Below, in pieces: positions 1-7,893 of a stretch of 64,000 nt of DNA. The first letter of the stretch is position 1. Each line of letters starts with the position of its first letter. The DNA lies in NCBI RefSeq assembly GCF_000377665.1, contig NZ_KB898656.1:1-64000 (forward strand), read 5' to 3'. The notes below the pieces were generated by a model. That model was given only the letters and a program-made list of their open reading frames with translations, had not been told where the DNA came from and made no database searches. Source of the stretch: Vreelandella zhanjiangensis DSM 21076. GTDB taxonomy: Bacteria > Pseudomonadota > Gammaproteobacteria > Pseudomonadales > Halomonadaceae. The translations under genes were made by a program, and so were the position numbers.

Positions 1-126
1 CACCCTCATCGGCAAACGCCCACATGAATTACCTGATCAAATTGTTAAAGAGCTGTTTCGCTTGAGGTTAATGTTGCCAACAATTGACTCGATGACCGGA
101 GTCGCTTGCCTCAGCGAGGAAGGCGT
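1..126 (-). promoter_or_regulatory. rRNA operon leader with boxA
   Basis: Read on the minus strand, 43-53 is GCTCTTTAACA, the boxA antitermination element of gammaproteobacterial rRNA leaders. It is followed by a TTGATCAGGTAATTC segment and GTGGGCG, as in the E. coli 16S leader. The 16S gene itself must start beyond the left edge. The short open frame that crosses this stretch on the plus strand has no ribosome binding site or recognisable protein and is taken as chance. Confidence 0.85.
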
Positions 127-154
127 ATTCTACGCATTTCCTGGTGTTTGTCAA
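127..154 (-). promoter_or_regulatory. rRNA operon promoter P2
   Basis: On the minus strand a consensus -35 TTGACA (149-154) is followed after 16 bases by -10 TAGAAT (127-132). A perfect 6-bp hairpin with a TTTT loop (155-170) sits just upstream of the -35. It lies between P1 and boxA, the usual place of the internal rrn promoter. Confidence 0.8.
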
Positions 155-271
155 CCGCTGTTTTCAGCGGGTGAAGTGAGCGATGTAAATCTCGCTAACC
201 TCCTGACAAACCGAAGGTTTTCACCTTCATTCACCGCTGGTAACGCTTGGCGTCCCCGGCAGCGGATGCGT

Positions 272-300
272 ACTTTACGGATTCACTGCCGGATTGGCAA
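272..300 (-). promoter_or_regulatory. rRNA operon promoter P1
   Basis: On the minus strand -35 TTGCCA (295-300), a 17-base spacer and -10 TAAAGT (272-277). An A/T-rich stretch (304-320) lies directly upstream, where an UP element would be. Spacing to P2 is about 145 bp, a normal tandem rrn arrangement. A 6-bp hairpin (213-228) lies between the two promoters. Confidence 0.75.
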
Positions 301-329
301 GGGCTTTTTTAAAGAAGTGTGAAAAACTT

Positions 330-1196
330 TCAGCTTTTCGGTTTGGCCTTGCGCATTACCGCATAAACCGGGCCTGAGAGCACATAGGCACCAAACAGTA
401 GAAGCAACATGACAGAAGGTTCAACCGAGATCATGACAAACCCGAGCACAACGGCCAGCAGTACCACGAAGGGCACAGGCTTTTTAAAGTCGAGATCCTT
501 GAAGCTGTAGTAGCGAATATTGCTGACCATCAGAATGCCAGCGGCGGCCACTACTACCAACATCAGCAGTTTGAAACCAAACGCATCGGCGTCAAAGCTA
601 TGGAAGGTCCAAACGCTCGCGGCTACTAGCGCTGCCGCTGATGGACTGGGCAGGCCGATGAACCACTTCTTATCGACACTGCCAATTTGCACATTAAAGC
701 GCGCCAAGCGAAGTGCCGCACAAGCCACATACAAAAACGCGACTACCCAGCCAGTTTTACCGATATCCTGCAAAATCCAGGTGAAGGCTACTAATGCTGG
801 TGCCATACCAAACGAAATCATATCGGCAAGGCTGTCGTATTCGGCGCCAAAAGCACTTTGGGTGTTGGTCATGCGCGCAACGCGCCCATCCAGCCCATCC
901 AGCACCATGGCGATAAAAATAGCGACGGCGGCAGACGTAAATTCACCGTTAATCCCGGCCACAACGGCAAAAAAACCTGAAAATAGCGCCGAGGTGGTAA
1001 ACAGATTAGGCAGCAGGTAAATCCCTTTACGCCGAATCTTCTTCCCATCTTCCAGGGCCTCTTCGACGACTTCTGTATCACGTAAGAAAGCGGCAGCAAG
1101 ATCCTCATTACCGACCGTATGATGATCGTCGTGGGTTTCCGGCAAGGAAGTCGAAGCTTGCTCTTGATCGCGAGCGTCCTGAGTCATAGATGTCAT
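330..1196 (-). CDS. pssA: CDP-diacylglycerol-serine O-phosphatidyltransferase
   Basis: Integral membrane enzyme that joins serine to CDP-diacylglycerol to give phosphatidylserine, the first step to phosphatidylethanolamine. The 288-residue product has the CDP-alcohol phosphatidyltransferase signature D-x2-D-G-x2-A-R-x8-G-x3-D-x3-D at residues 100-125, all residues present, followed by several hydrophobic segments. About 50 acidic, hydrophilic residues precede the first membrane segment. Two ATGs (1196 and 1187) are possible starts. In related genomes pssA commonly follows ilvI-ilvH-ilvC; here ilvY on the other strand occupies the place expected for ilvC. The gene reads towards the rRNA promoters, in the same direction as the rRNA operon. 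Confidence 0.93.
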   Translation of the reverse strand: MTSMTQDARDQEQASTSLPETHDDHHTVGNEDLAAAFLRDTEVVEEALEDGKKIRRKGIYLLPNLFTTSALFSGFFAVVAGINGEFTSAAVAIFIAMVLDGLDGRVARMTNTQSAFGAEYDSLADMISFGMAPALVAFTWILQDIGKTGWVVAFLYVACAALRLARFNVQIGSVDKKWFIGLPSPSAAALVAASVWTFHSFDADAFGFKLLMLVVVAAAGILMVSNIRYYSFKDLDFKKPVPFVVLLAVVLGFVMISVEPSVMLLLLFGAYVLSGPVYAVMRKAKPKS

Positions 1197-1310
1197 CCGT
1201 TTAATATAGAGTCACAAATAGTGAACACTTTCATTCTACACGGTGAGTATTGCTCAGCCAGTCAATTGCATCAGGAAGCGTAAATTGAATAACGCTTACA
1301 GCGCACAAAC

Positions 1311-1339
1311 AAAACGGGGCGCGCCAAAGCGCACCCCGT
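1311..1339 (-). terminator. orphan rho-independent terminator, minus strand
   Basis: An 11-bp stem (1314-1324 with 1329-1339, one G-U type pair on the minus transcript) around a 4-base loop, followed on the minus strand by TTTTGTTT. No minus-strand gene ends here: the next sequence upstream is covered antisense by ilvY. It may be the leftover terminator of a lost gene, or it may shield pssA from antisense readthrough. Confidence 0.6.
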
Positions 1340-1437
1340 CAAGCTACAAAGATGGTTTTATCATTATCGAGTTGAATCGTTGTCAAAGCGTGTCAGCGCT
1401 GATGGCCACCTGCACCGTCTTGTGCAGCGCTAGGTAA

Positions 1438-1498
1438 GGCGTAAAATCACTTTACGCCAGTCGCCACTTTGCGTAAAACGCCATATTTGCAATACACT
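1438..1498 (+). promoter_or_regulatory. ilvY promoter and probable IlvY operator
   Basis: A perfect 8-bp inverted repeat with a 5-base spacer (GGCGTAAA at 1438-1445, TTTACGCC at 1451-1458) is followed by a second copy of the half-site, GCGTAAAACGC (1471-1481), and a TTGC...GCAA pair (1469-1492). A promoter is readable as -35 TTGCGT (1469-1474), 18 bases, -10 TACACT (1493-1498). Repeats overlapping the -35 fit a LysR-type autoregulatory operator. The site assignment is inference. Confidence 0.5.
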
Positions 1499-1527
1499 AT
1501 TTCATCACTTGAAACGACGGCGCTTGT

Positions 1528-2412
1528 ATGGATTTCCGACTACTTAGACATTTTGTAGTGCTTTCCGACACGCTGCACTTTGGCCGCGCCAGCGAGCTTT
1601 GCCACGTCAGCCCTTCGACCCTAAGTCGTTCGATTCAGCAACTGGAAAGTGAACTTTCCACGCTGTTGTTCGAACGCGACAACCGTCACGTCACGCTGAC
1701 TGCACATGGCCTGGACTTTCAGCATTATGCCCGTGAGACGCTGGAACAGTGGGAGATGACTAAACGCCGCCTGGCTAATACCGCGCAGCTTAGCGGCGAG
1801 ATCAGTATCTACTGCTCGGTAACGGCAAGCTATAGCTTCCTTTACGAGCTGTTAAGCGATGTGCGTACTCGCCACCCCGGTATCGAACTGAAACTGCATA
1901 CGGGCGACCCAGCCGACGCCATGCAAAGAGTGATGGAGGGCGACGATGACATGGCCATCACGCCGCGCCCACGCATTCCTCCCAACACCCTGGCGTTCAA
2001 ATCGCTCACCCGCTCGCCGCTGGTGTTCATCGCCCCCACGGCGCCCTGCGAATGGCTACCTGCCGCTCCCGAAAGCTCGACCGCCGAACAGTGGCAACAG
2101 GTGCCCATGATTCTTTCTGAAGCAGGGCTATCGCGGGAACATGCCAACACCTGGTTCAAGGCGATGGGCGTAAGCCCACGCATCTACGCCCAGGTGGCAG
2201 GGCATGAGGCTATTGTAAGCATGGTGGGGTTGAGCTTTGGCGTGGGCGTAGTACCCAAAATCGTGTTGGATAACAGCCCGCTCGCCAATCGGGTCAGAGT
2301 ATTGAGCGTGAAGCCCGAACTCCCTCACTACGATGTCGGTCTGTGCGTTCTCAACCGGCGTTTGAAAAACCCGATTATCGACGCGCTGTGGGCCGCGATT
2401 AGTGAGCGTTGA
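1528..2412 (+). CDS. ilvY: LysR-family regulator IlvY
   Basis: LysR-type regulator of 294 residues. In enterobacteria IlvY activates ilvC (acetohydroxyacid isomeroreductase) in response to acetolactate-type inducers. The N-terminal winged helix-turn-helix (about residues 15-45, with SPSTLSRSIQQLE) and effector domain closely follow E. coli IlvY as I know it, including the FCSVTA-like stretch (here YCSVTASYS) after residue 90, a TGDPADAMQ segment and a GHEAIVSMV segment. ilvC normally sits divergently from ilvY but is absent here; pssA and the ilvIH operon flank it instead. The gene converges on ilvH. The ribosome binding site before ATG 1528 is weak. Confidence 0.85.
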   Translation: MDFRLLRHFVVLSDTLHFGRASELCHVSPSTLSRSIQQLESELSTLLFERDNRHVTLTAHGLDFQHYARETLEQWEMTKRRLANTAQLSGEISIYCSVTASYSFLYELLSDVRTRHPGIELKLHTGDPADAMQRVMEGDDDMAITPRPRIPPNTLAFKSLTRSPLVFIAPTAPCEWLPAAPESSTAEQWQQVPMILSEAGLSREHANTWFKAMGVSPRIYAQVAGHEAIVSMVGLSFGVGVVPKIVLDNSPLANRVRVLSVKPELPHYDVGLCVLNRRLKNPIIDALWAAISER

Positions 2413-2417
2413 TAACT

Positions 2418-2447
2418 AAAAAAGCACCGTCTTTAATAAGACGGTGC
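2418..2447 (-). terminator. ilvIH terminator
   Basis: A perfect 8-bp stem (GCACCGTC at 2424-2431, GACGGTGC at 2440-2447) around an 8-base loop. On the minus strand it is followed by six Ts, so it terminates the ilvI-ilvH transcript. In the plus direction it lies 11 bases after ilvY but lacks a T-tract. Confidence 0.85.
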
Positions 2448-2483
2448 CTTAAGGTCTAACCAGCAGTAACGCTACTCAATGCT

Positions 2484-2975
2484 TTAAAGCGAAAGCACCT
2501 TGTCGCCGCGTGCAATACCGGAAACCCCGGTACGCGCGACTTCAAGAATACCCACGGGCGCCATGGCCTGCAGGAAAGCATCCAGCTTGGCAGCGTCGCC
2601 GGTAATCTGAACGGTATAAAGGCTCGGCGTCACGTCGACGATCTGCGCGCGGAAGATATCCACGGTGCGTTTTACTTCATCGCGGGCAGCGCCCAGTGCC
2701 TTGACCTTTACCAGCATCAGCTCACGCTCGATGTGGTTGCCTTCAGTCAGATCGACAAGCTTCACTACATCGATCAGCTTATTAAGATGCTTGGTGATCT
2801 GTTCGATCACTCGGTCATCCCCTACCGTGGTTACCGTCAAGCGCGAAAGAGACGGGTCTTCGGTCGGCGCTACGTTAAGCGTTTCAATGTTGAAATTGCG
2901 CTGAGAAAACAGGCCGACCACACGTGACAGCGCACCCGGTTCGTTTTCCAACAGAATCGAGATGATATGTCGCAT
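2484..2975 (-). CDS. ilvH: acetolactate synthase small (regulatory) subunit
   Basis: Regulatory subunit of acetohydroxyacid synthase; it activates the catalytic subunit and confers valine feedback inhibition. The 163-residue protein has an N-terminal ACT domain (about residues 4-78, with LLENEPGALSRVVGLFSQR) and the usual C-terminal ALS domain. Length is normal for the family. Its ATG overlaps the ilvI stop by one base (TGATG), so the two subunits are translationally coupled. Confidence 0.96.
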   Translation of the reverse strand: MRHIISILLENEPGALSRVVGLFSQRNFNIETLNVAPTEDPSLSRLTVTTVGDDRVIEQITKHLNKLIDVVKLVDLTEGNHIERELMLVKVKALGAARDEVKRTVDIFRAQIVDVTPSLYTVQITGDAAKLDAFLQAMAPVGILEVARTGVSGIARGDKVLSL

Positions 2976-4699
2976 CAGGTACGCTCCGTTTTAGACAGCA
3001 GCATGTCGCGCATGGAGCCTAACGGCACCTGCATCGGATAGACGTGCTCAAAAGGGTCCACCTTCACGTCAAGAAATACCAGTTCGTGCTTGTTGGCAAA
3101 CGCACGCTCAAGCGCCGGCTCAAGCTCGTCTTGGGTAGTGACGGTAATCGCGGTAAACCCATAAGCCTCAATCAACATATGAAAGTCAGGCAGCGACTCC
3201 ATATAAGAGTGCGCATGGCGTGACTTGTAGTTCAAGTCCTGCCATTGGCGCACCATGCCTAGCGAGGCATTGTTCAAATTGAGGATTTTGACGCCCACGC
3301 CGTACTGCTTACAGGTGGAGAGTTCCTGCATCATCATCTGGAAGCTGCCTTCACCGGTAACGCAGACTACATCATCATCCGGGAAGTTTTGTTTGATACC
3401 CATCGCCGCCGGGAAGCCAAAGCCCATGGTGCCAAGCCCGCCCGAGGTGATAAGCCGGTTAGGCTTCTCAAACTTGTAATACTGAGCTGCGAACATCTGA
3501 TGCTGGCCCACATCGGTCGTCACGTAAGCCTCACCACGCGTCACGCGGCATAAGGCCTCAACCACTTCTTGAGACTTCAACATCTCGCCCGGCTTGGACG
3601 GCTCATAAAGCTTGCCGTGACGATCAGCGCGCCAGCCATCAATCTTCTCCCACCATTCCGCAAGCGCTTCGGGATGCGCAATAGGATGGCCCTGAACCAG
3701 GCTAATCATCTCACTGATAACGCTGTCGGCAGGCCCTACGATCGGCACATCGGCACGCACGGTTTTGGAGATCGAGCTGGGATCAACGTCGACATGAATA
3801 ATTTTCGCCGTGGGGCAAAACTTAGACGTGTTGTTGGTGACCCGGTCATCAAAGCGGGCGCCAATGGCAATAATCAAATCAGCGTGGTGCATGGCCATGT
3901 TGGACTCATAAGAGCCATGCATGCCTAGCCAGCCAAGGCTTTGACGATCGCTTTGCGGATACGCGCCAATGCCCATCAGCGTGGTGGTAATCGGGAAGCC
4001 CAGCCGCTTAACCAGATCCGTTAAACCTTCGCTGGCCTTGCCGGTCACCACACCACCACCGGTATAAAATACCGGGCGCTTGGCTTTGAGCATTAACTCA
4101 ACAGCCTTTTTGATCTGCCCGGTATGGCCACGTGTCACCGGGTTATACGAGCGAAGCTTGACCTTTTTCGGATAGACGTACTCGTAGCGCTCAGTGGGCG
4201 CGGTCATATCCTTGGGAATATCCACCACCACCGGACCAGGGCGCCCCGTCGAGGCAAGGTAAAACGCCTTTTTAAGCACTTCCGGGATTTCAGACGGGTG
4301 GCGAATCGAGAAGCTATGCTTCACGATCGGGCGAGTAACGCCCACGATATCAGTTTCCTGGAAGGCGTCTTCACCGATCAGATGGCTCGCTACCTGGCCA
4401 CACAACACCACCATGGGAATCGAATCCATGTACGCGGTGGCAATACCGGTAACGGCATTCGTAGCGCCGGGTCCGGAGGTAACCAGCACCACGCCGGGCT
4501 TACCCGAAGCACGGGCGTAACCATCGGCTGCGTGAGTGGCAGCCTGCTCGTGACGCACAAGAATGTGCTTCACGCTGTCTTGGCGGAACAGCGCATCATA
4601 AATATGCAGCGCCGCACCGCCGGGATAACCATAAATGTACTCAACGCCCTCATCTTTCAAGAAGCGGGCGATCATATCTGCGCCGGAAAGCAGTTCCAC
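2975..4699 (-). CDS. ilvI: acetolactate synthase large (catalytic) subunit
   Basis: Thiamine-diphosphate enzyme that condenses pyruvate with pyruvate or 2-ketobutyrate, the first common step of valine, leucine and isoleucine synthesis. The 574 residues carry the N-terminal TPP domain (GYPGGAALHIYDAL with the catalytic Glu in RHEQAATHAADGYAR), the central FAD/dehydrogenase-like domain and the C-terminal TPP motif beginning GEGSFQM and ending in LNN. It ends in SKTERT, as in E. coli IlvI. The start is GTG at 4699, preceded by a GGGGAGAA ribosome binding site; an ATG further in would remove conserved residues. A long structured leader precedes the gene. Confidence 0.95.
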   Translation of the reverse strand: MELLSGADMIARFLKDEGVEYIYGYPGGAALHIYDALFRQDSVKHILVRHEQAATHAADGYARASGKPGVVLVTSGPGATNAVTGIATAYMDSIPMVVLCGQVASHLIGEDAFQETDIVGVTRPIVKHSFSIRHPSEIPEVLKKAFYLASTGRPGPVVVDIPKDMTAPTERYEYVYPKKVKLRSYNPVTRGHTGQIKKAVELMLKAKRPVFYTGGGVVTGKASEGLTDLVKRLGFPITTTLMGIGAYPQSDRQSLGWLGMHGSYESNMAMHHADLIIAIGARFDDRVTNNTSKFCPTAKIIHVDVDPSSISKTVRADVPIVGPADSVISEMISLVQGHPIAHPEALAEWWEKIDGWRADRHGKLYEPSKPGEMLKSQEVVEALCRVTRGEAYVTTDVGQHQMFAAQYYKFEKPNRLITSGGLGTMGFGFPAAMGIKQNFPDDDVVCVTGEGSFQMMMQELSTCKQYGVGVKILNLNNASLGMVRQWQDLNYKSRHAHSYMESLPDFHMLIEAYGFTAITVTTQDELEPALERAFANKHELVFLDVKVDPFEHVYPMQVPLGSMRDMLLSKTERT

Positions 4700-4731
4700 T
4701 GTATTTCTCCCCTAGAGGTCTCGAGTGCGAT

Positions 4732-4968
4732 CCGCAGGACATCCTGCGGTGTCGAGTGCGGCGGTATGCCGCTGCCGGCCCATGCCGGCACCTGATGCCA
4801 AACCCTGGCATACGGCCCGGTTAGGGCCTGCACTCTCTGAGAGCACCGATTTATGACGATATAAATCAGCCACTCCCTTATCACGGCGGATTGCCGCGTC
4901 GGGGCGTTGGCCAGGTCGAGCGGTTGGCTCAAACCCGGAAGTCCTTCGGCGGGTAAAGGCATTTGCCT
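4732..4968 (-). promoter_or_regulatory. hairpin array in the ilvI leader
   Basis: Between ilvI and the clpB terminator lies a non-coding stretch packed with short perfect stems: CCGCAGG/CCTGCGG (4732-4749), GCGGC/GCCGC (4758-4772), GCCGGC/GCCGGC (4774-4789), TGCCA/TGGCA (4796-4810), GGCCC/GGGCC (4814-4828), GATTTAT/ATAAATC (4848-4867) and GGGT-AGGC/GCCT-ACCC (4951-4972). A 9-base direct repeat TCGAGTGCG flanks the first stem (4721-4729, 4752-4760). None is followed by a T-tract, so a classical terminator-type attenuator is not seen. A structured regulatory RNA is the simplest reading; the open frame crossing it is probably chance. Confidence 0.5.
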
Positions 4969-4991
4969 ACCCTTCGCGCGGGAAAAAGGGG

Positions 4992-5039
4992 TTACCCGTC
5001 AGGTCCGCGCCCGCAAATCAGGAACTGATAAGATTCCAT
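4992..5039 (-). CDS. possible 15-residue leader peptide upstream of ilvI
   Basis: A short frame with a full AGGAGG (5043-5048) three bases before its ATG encodes MESYQFLICGRGPDG and stops at 4992. It sits at the 5' end of the hairpin-rich ilvI leader, the position of a leader peptide. It is not rich in Leu, Ile or Val, and a TTGACA promoter-like -35 overlaps the ribosome binding site, so the start of transcription may lie inside or after it. Expression is therefore uncertain. Confidence 0.35.
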   Translation of the reverse strand: MESYQFLICGRGPDG

Positions 5040-5099
5040 TAGCCTCCTAGCATGTCAACCATCAATGCCCGATGAATGTGCAAAGGGGCGATTTGAGAC

Positions 5100-5131
5100 A
5101 AAAAAGCCCCGCTGGCAAGGCCGAACGGGGC
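5100..5131 (-). terminator. clpB terminator
   Basis: GCCCCG (5106-5111) pairs with CGGGGC (5126-5131), and the minus strand continues into six Ts (5100-5105). It lies 22 bases after the clpB stop. Confidence 0.85.
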
Positions 5132-5153
5132 ATATGGTTATAACCAGGGCTGT

Positions 5154-7751
5154 TTAGATATTGAACGCAAGCTTACCCTCGACAGCACTCACCCGAATGG
5201 TATCTCCCGGTGAGAACTTGCCGGCCAGCAGGTCTTGCGCCAGCGGGTTTTCAAGACGGCTTTGAATGGCGCGTTTAAGTGGCCGCGCGCCATAAACGGG
5301 GTCAAACCCCACCACGGCCAGCTGTGCCATGGCGTCATCGCTTACCTCAAGGCCTAAATCGTGCTCAGCCAAACGGGCTCGCAAGCGTTCCAGCTGAATA
5401 CCAGCAATTGCCTGGATTTGCTCTTGGCCCAAGGCATGGAAGACCACCACTTCGTCAATGCGGTTGATCAGCTCCGGGCGGAAGTGATTACCCACCACCT
5501 CCATGACCATGTTTTTCATGTTTTCATAGTCACGGTCTTTATCAGCACTGACGTCACCACCCATGCGCTGAATGATGTCCGAGCCCATGTTGGAGGTCAT
5601 CACGATTACGGTGTTGCGGAAATCCACCGTGCGCCCCTGGCCATCGGTTAACCGGCCATCTTCCAATACCTGAAGCAGGATATTGAACACATCCGGATGA
5701 GCCTTTTCCACCTCATCCAGCAAAAGCACCGAGTAAGGCTTACGGCGCACCGCTTCAGTCAGGTAACCGCCCTCTTCGTAACCTACATAGCCCGGAGGCG
5801 CACCGATCAAACGGGCCACGGAGTGCTTCTCCATGAACTCCGACATATCGATACGCACCATGGCCTCCTCGGTGTCGAACAGGAAATTGGCCAATGACTT
5901 ACACAGCTCGGTTTTACCGACCCCGGTGGGCCCCAAGAACAGGAACGACCCGTTAGGCCGGTTGGGATCCGACAAGCCCGCCCGAGAACGGCGCACGGCG
6001 TTAGCCACCGCTTCAACCGCTTCGTTTTGGCCGATCACCCGCTCATGCAGGGCGTCTTCCATGCGCAGTAGCTTATCGCGCTCGCCTTCCAGCATTTTGG
6101 AAACCGGAATGCCGGTCCAGCGTGAAACCACCTCGGCGATTTCCTCTTCAGTGACGTTGGAGCGCAGCAGCTGGTGGCTTGCGGTATCCGCTTCGCCTTC
6201 ACCACTTTCGGCAATTTTCTTTTCCAGTTCCGGAATCTTGCCGTACTGGATTTCCGACATACGCCCTAAATCGCCCTGCCGACGGGCCTGCTCCAGGTCA
6301 AGACGCGCCTGTTCCAAATCAGCTTTGAACTGCGCCGAGCCTTGGATGCTGGCTTTTTCAGCCTTCCAAATTTCATCCAGGTCAGCGTATTCACGCTCGA
6401 ACTCATGAATCTGGTTGTTGAGGGCTTCCAGACGCTTCTTGGTGGCTTCGTCGGTTTCCTTCTTAAGCGCCTCGCGCTCCATCTTGAGCTGGATTAAACG
6501 CCGATCCAGGCGGTCCATCGCTTCAGGCTTGGAATCAAGCTCCATACGAATCCGCGAGGCGGCCTCATCGATCAGGTCGATGGCCTTATCGGGCAACTGC
6601 CGGTCAGTGATATAGCGGGTAGACAGCTTCGCCGCGGCAATAATCGCCGAGTCAGTGATATCCACGCCGTGATGCACTTCATAGCGCTCTTTTAAGCCAC
6701 GCAGAATTGCCACGGTATCTTCTTCTGTCGGTTCATCGACCAACACTTTCTGGAAGCGACGCTCAAGAGCCGCATCTTTTTCGATATATTTGCGATACTC
6801 ATCCAGCGTAGTGGCGCCGACGCAGTGCAGCTCGCCGCGGGCAAGCGCAGGTTTGAGCATATTGCCCGCGTCCATGGCGCCTTCCGCCTTACCGGCCCCC
6901 ACCATGGTGTGCAGCTCATCGATAAACAGAATGACCCGGCCTTCTTCCTGAGAAAGCTCTTTAAGCACCGCTTTCAGGCGCTCCTCGAACTCACCGCGGA
7001 ACTTGGCGCCCGCCAATAGCGAACCCATATCCAGCGACAGCACCCGCTTGTCTTTTAAGCCTTCGGGCACTTCGCCGTTGACGATACGCTGCGCCAAACC
7101 CTCAACAATAGCGGTTTTACCCACCCCAGGTTCGCCAATCAAGACAGGGTTATTCTTGGTGCGCCGCTGAAGCACCTGGATAGTGCGGCGAATCTCTTCG
7201 TCACGACCAATCACCGGATCGAGTTTGCCGTCCAAAGCGCGCTGGGTAAGATCAAGGGTGTACTTATTGAGCGCCTCACGCTGATCTTCCGCATTGGGGT
7301 CATCGACACTGGCACCGCCGCGCAAGCTATTGATCGCCGCTTCAAGTGACTTACGGTTAAGCCCCGCGTCTTTCATCAGCTTGGTAAGCGGGCCGTTCAT
7401 TTCTAACCCAGCCAGCAGCACCAATTCACTGGCAATGAACTGATCGCCACGCTTTTGCGCTTCACGGTCGGTTAGATTGAATAGCTTGATAAAGTCTCGC
7501 GAAGGCTGCACTTCACCATCGAACTGACCCACCTTGGGCAAGTTATCCAACTGCTGCACTAGCCCGTCGCGCAGGCGGGAGCTTGAGCCCTCGGCCTTTT
7601 CGATCAGAGCTTTAATGCCCGTGTCTTTGGTATCCAGCAGAGCGAGGAGAAGATGAGAGGGATCTAGTTGATTATGACCGCGACCCACGGCCAGTGATTG
7701 CGCTTCGGCAATGGCAGCCTGAAGCTTGGCAGTAAACTTATCAAAACGCAT
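5154..7751 (-). CDS. clpB: ATP-dependent disaggregase ClpB
   Basis: Hexameric AAA+ chaperone that works with DnaK to pull proteins out of heat-induced aggregates. The 865 residues show the double Clp-N domain (1-145), NBD1 with Walker A GEPGVGKT at 206-213, the long coiled-coil M-domain typical of ClpB (about 410-530) and NBD2 with GPTGVGKT near residue 605. ATG 7751 follows a good AGGAGG. A sigma-32-type promoter lies upstream. The second Clp ATPase in this window, at 34278-36926, is the T6SS ClpV and is clearly different in its N-domain and linker. Confidence 0.97.
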   Translation of the reverse strand: MRFDKFTAKLQAAIAEAQSLAVGRGHNQLDPSHLLLALLDTKDTGIKALIEKAEGSSSRLRDGLVQQLDNLPKVGQFDGEVQPSRDFIKLFNLTDREAQKRGDQFIASELVLLAGLEMNGPLTKLMKDAGLNRKSLEAAINSLRGGASVDDPNAEDQREALNKYTLDLTQRALDGKLDPVIGRDEEIRRTIQVLQRRTKNNPVLIGEPGVGKTAIVEGLAQRIVNGEVPEGLKDKRVLSLDMGSLLAGAKFRGEFEERLKAVLKELSQEEGRVILFIDELHTMVGAGKAEGAMDAGNMLKPALARGELHCVGATTLDEYRKYIEKDAALERRFQKVLVDEPTEEDTVAILRGLKERYEVHHGVDITDSAIIAAAKLSTRYITDRQLPDKAIDLIDEAASRIRMELDSKPEAMDRLDRRLIQLKMEREALKKETDEATKKRLEALNNQIHEFEREYADLDEIWKAEKASIQGSAQFKADLEQARLDLEQARRQGDLGRMSEIQYGKIPELEKKIAESGEGEADTASHQLLRSNVTEEEIAEVVSRWTGIPVSKMLEGERDKLLRMEDALHERVIGQNEAVEAVANAVRRSRAGLSDPNRPNGSFLFLGPTGVGKTELCKSLANFLFDTEEAMVRIDMSEFMEKHSVARLIGAPPGYVGYEEGGYLTEAVRRKPYSVLLLDEVEKAHPDVFNILLQVLEDGRLTDGQGRTVDFRNTVIVMTSNMGSDIIQRMGGDVSADKDRDYENMKNMVMEVVGNHFRPELINRIDEVVVFHALGQEQIQAIAGIQLERLRARLAEHDLGLEVSDDAMAQLAVVGFDPVYGARPLKRAIQSRLENPLAQDLLAGKFSPGDTIRVSAVEGKLAFNI

Positions 7752-7818
7752 AGCGAGCCTCCTGGGGTAGCCCTGCGTTCGGACGCACGGCGTGGCCCAA
7801 TAACGTGTCAGTTAACGT

Positions 7819-7834
7819 GCTAATCACGATTAGC
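7819..7834. repeat. palindrome at the clpB start region
   Basis: GCTAATC-AC-GATTAGC, a perfect 7-bp inverted repeat with a 2-base centre, placed just downstream of the predicted clpB transcription start. It could be an operator or an mRNA hairpin; the sequence does not decide which. Confidence 0.45.
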
Positions 7835-7843
7835 TTGACAAGT

Positions 7844-7872
7844 TAAATGGCGTCATTTCTGGCGTTTTCAAG
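7844..7872 (-). promoter_or_regulatory. sigma-32 heat-shock promoter of clpB
   Basis: On the minus strand CTTGAAA (7866-7872), a 13-base spacer and CGCCATTTA (7844-7852). The -35 matches the RpoH consensus exactly and the -10 differs from CCCCATNTA at one base. Location about 90 bases upstream of the clpB ATG supports it. Confidence 0.8.
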
Positions 7873-7893
7873 AGCAGATAATACTCAGCAAGC

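Noticed and set aside
62-322. 86-codon frame on the plus strand at the left edge
   Set aside because: It runs antisense through the rRNA promoters and boxA leader, and has no ribosome binding site or recognisable protein.
1243-1437. 64-codon frame between pssA and ilvY
   Set aside because: It crosses a terminator hairpin and has no protein character or ribosome binding site.
4672-4962. 96-codon frame upstream of and into ilvI
   Set aside because: It follows the hairpin-rich leader in another frame, has no ribosome binding site, and its composition reflects the repeats.
5833-6408. 191-codon frame antisense to clpB, and similar long antisense frames in clpV, murJ and nadE
   Set aside because: High-GC codon bias of the real gene leaves open antisense frames; their Ser/Arg-rich translations match no protein.
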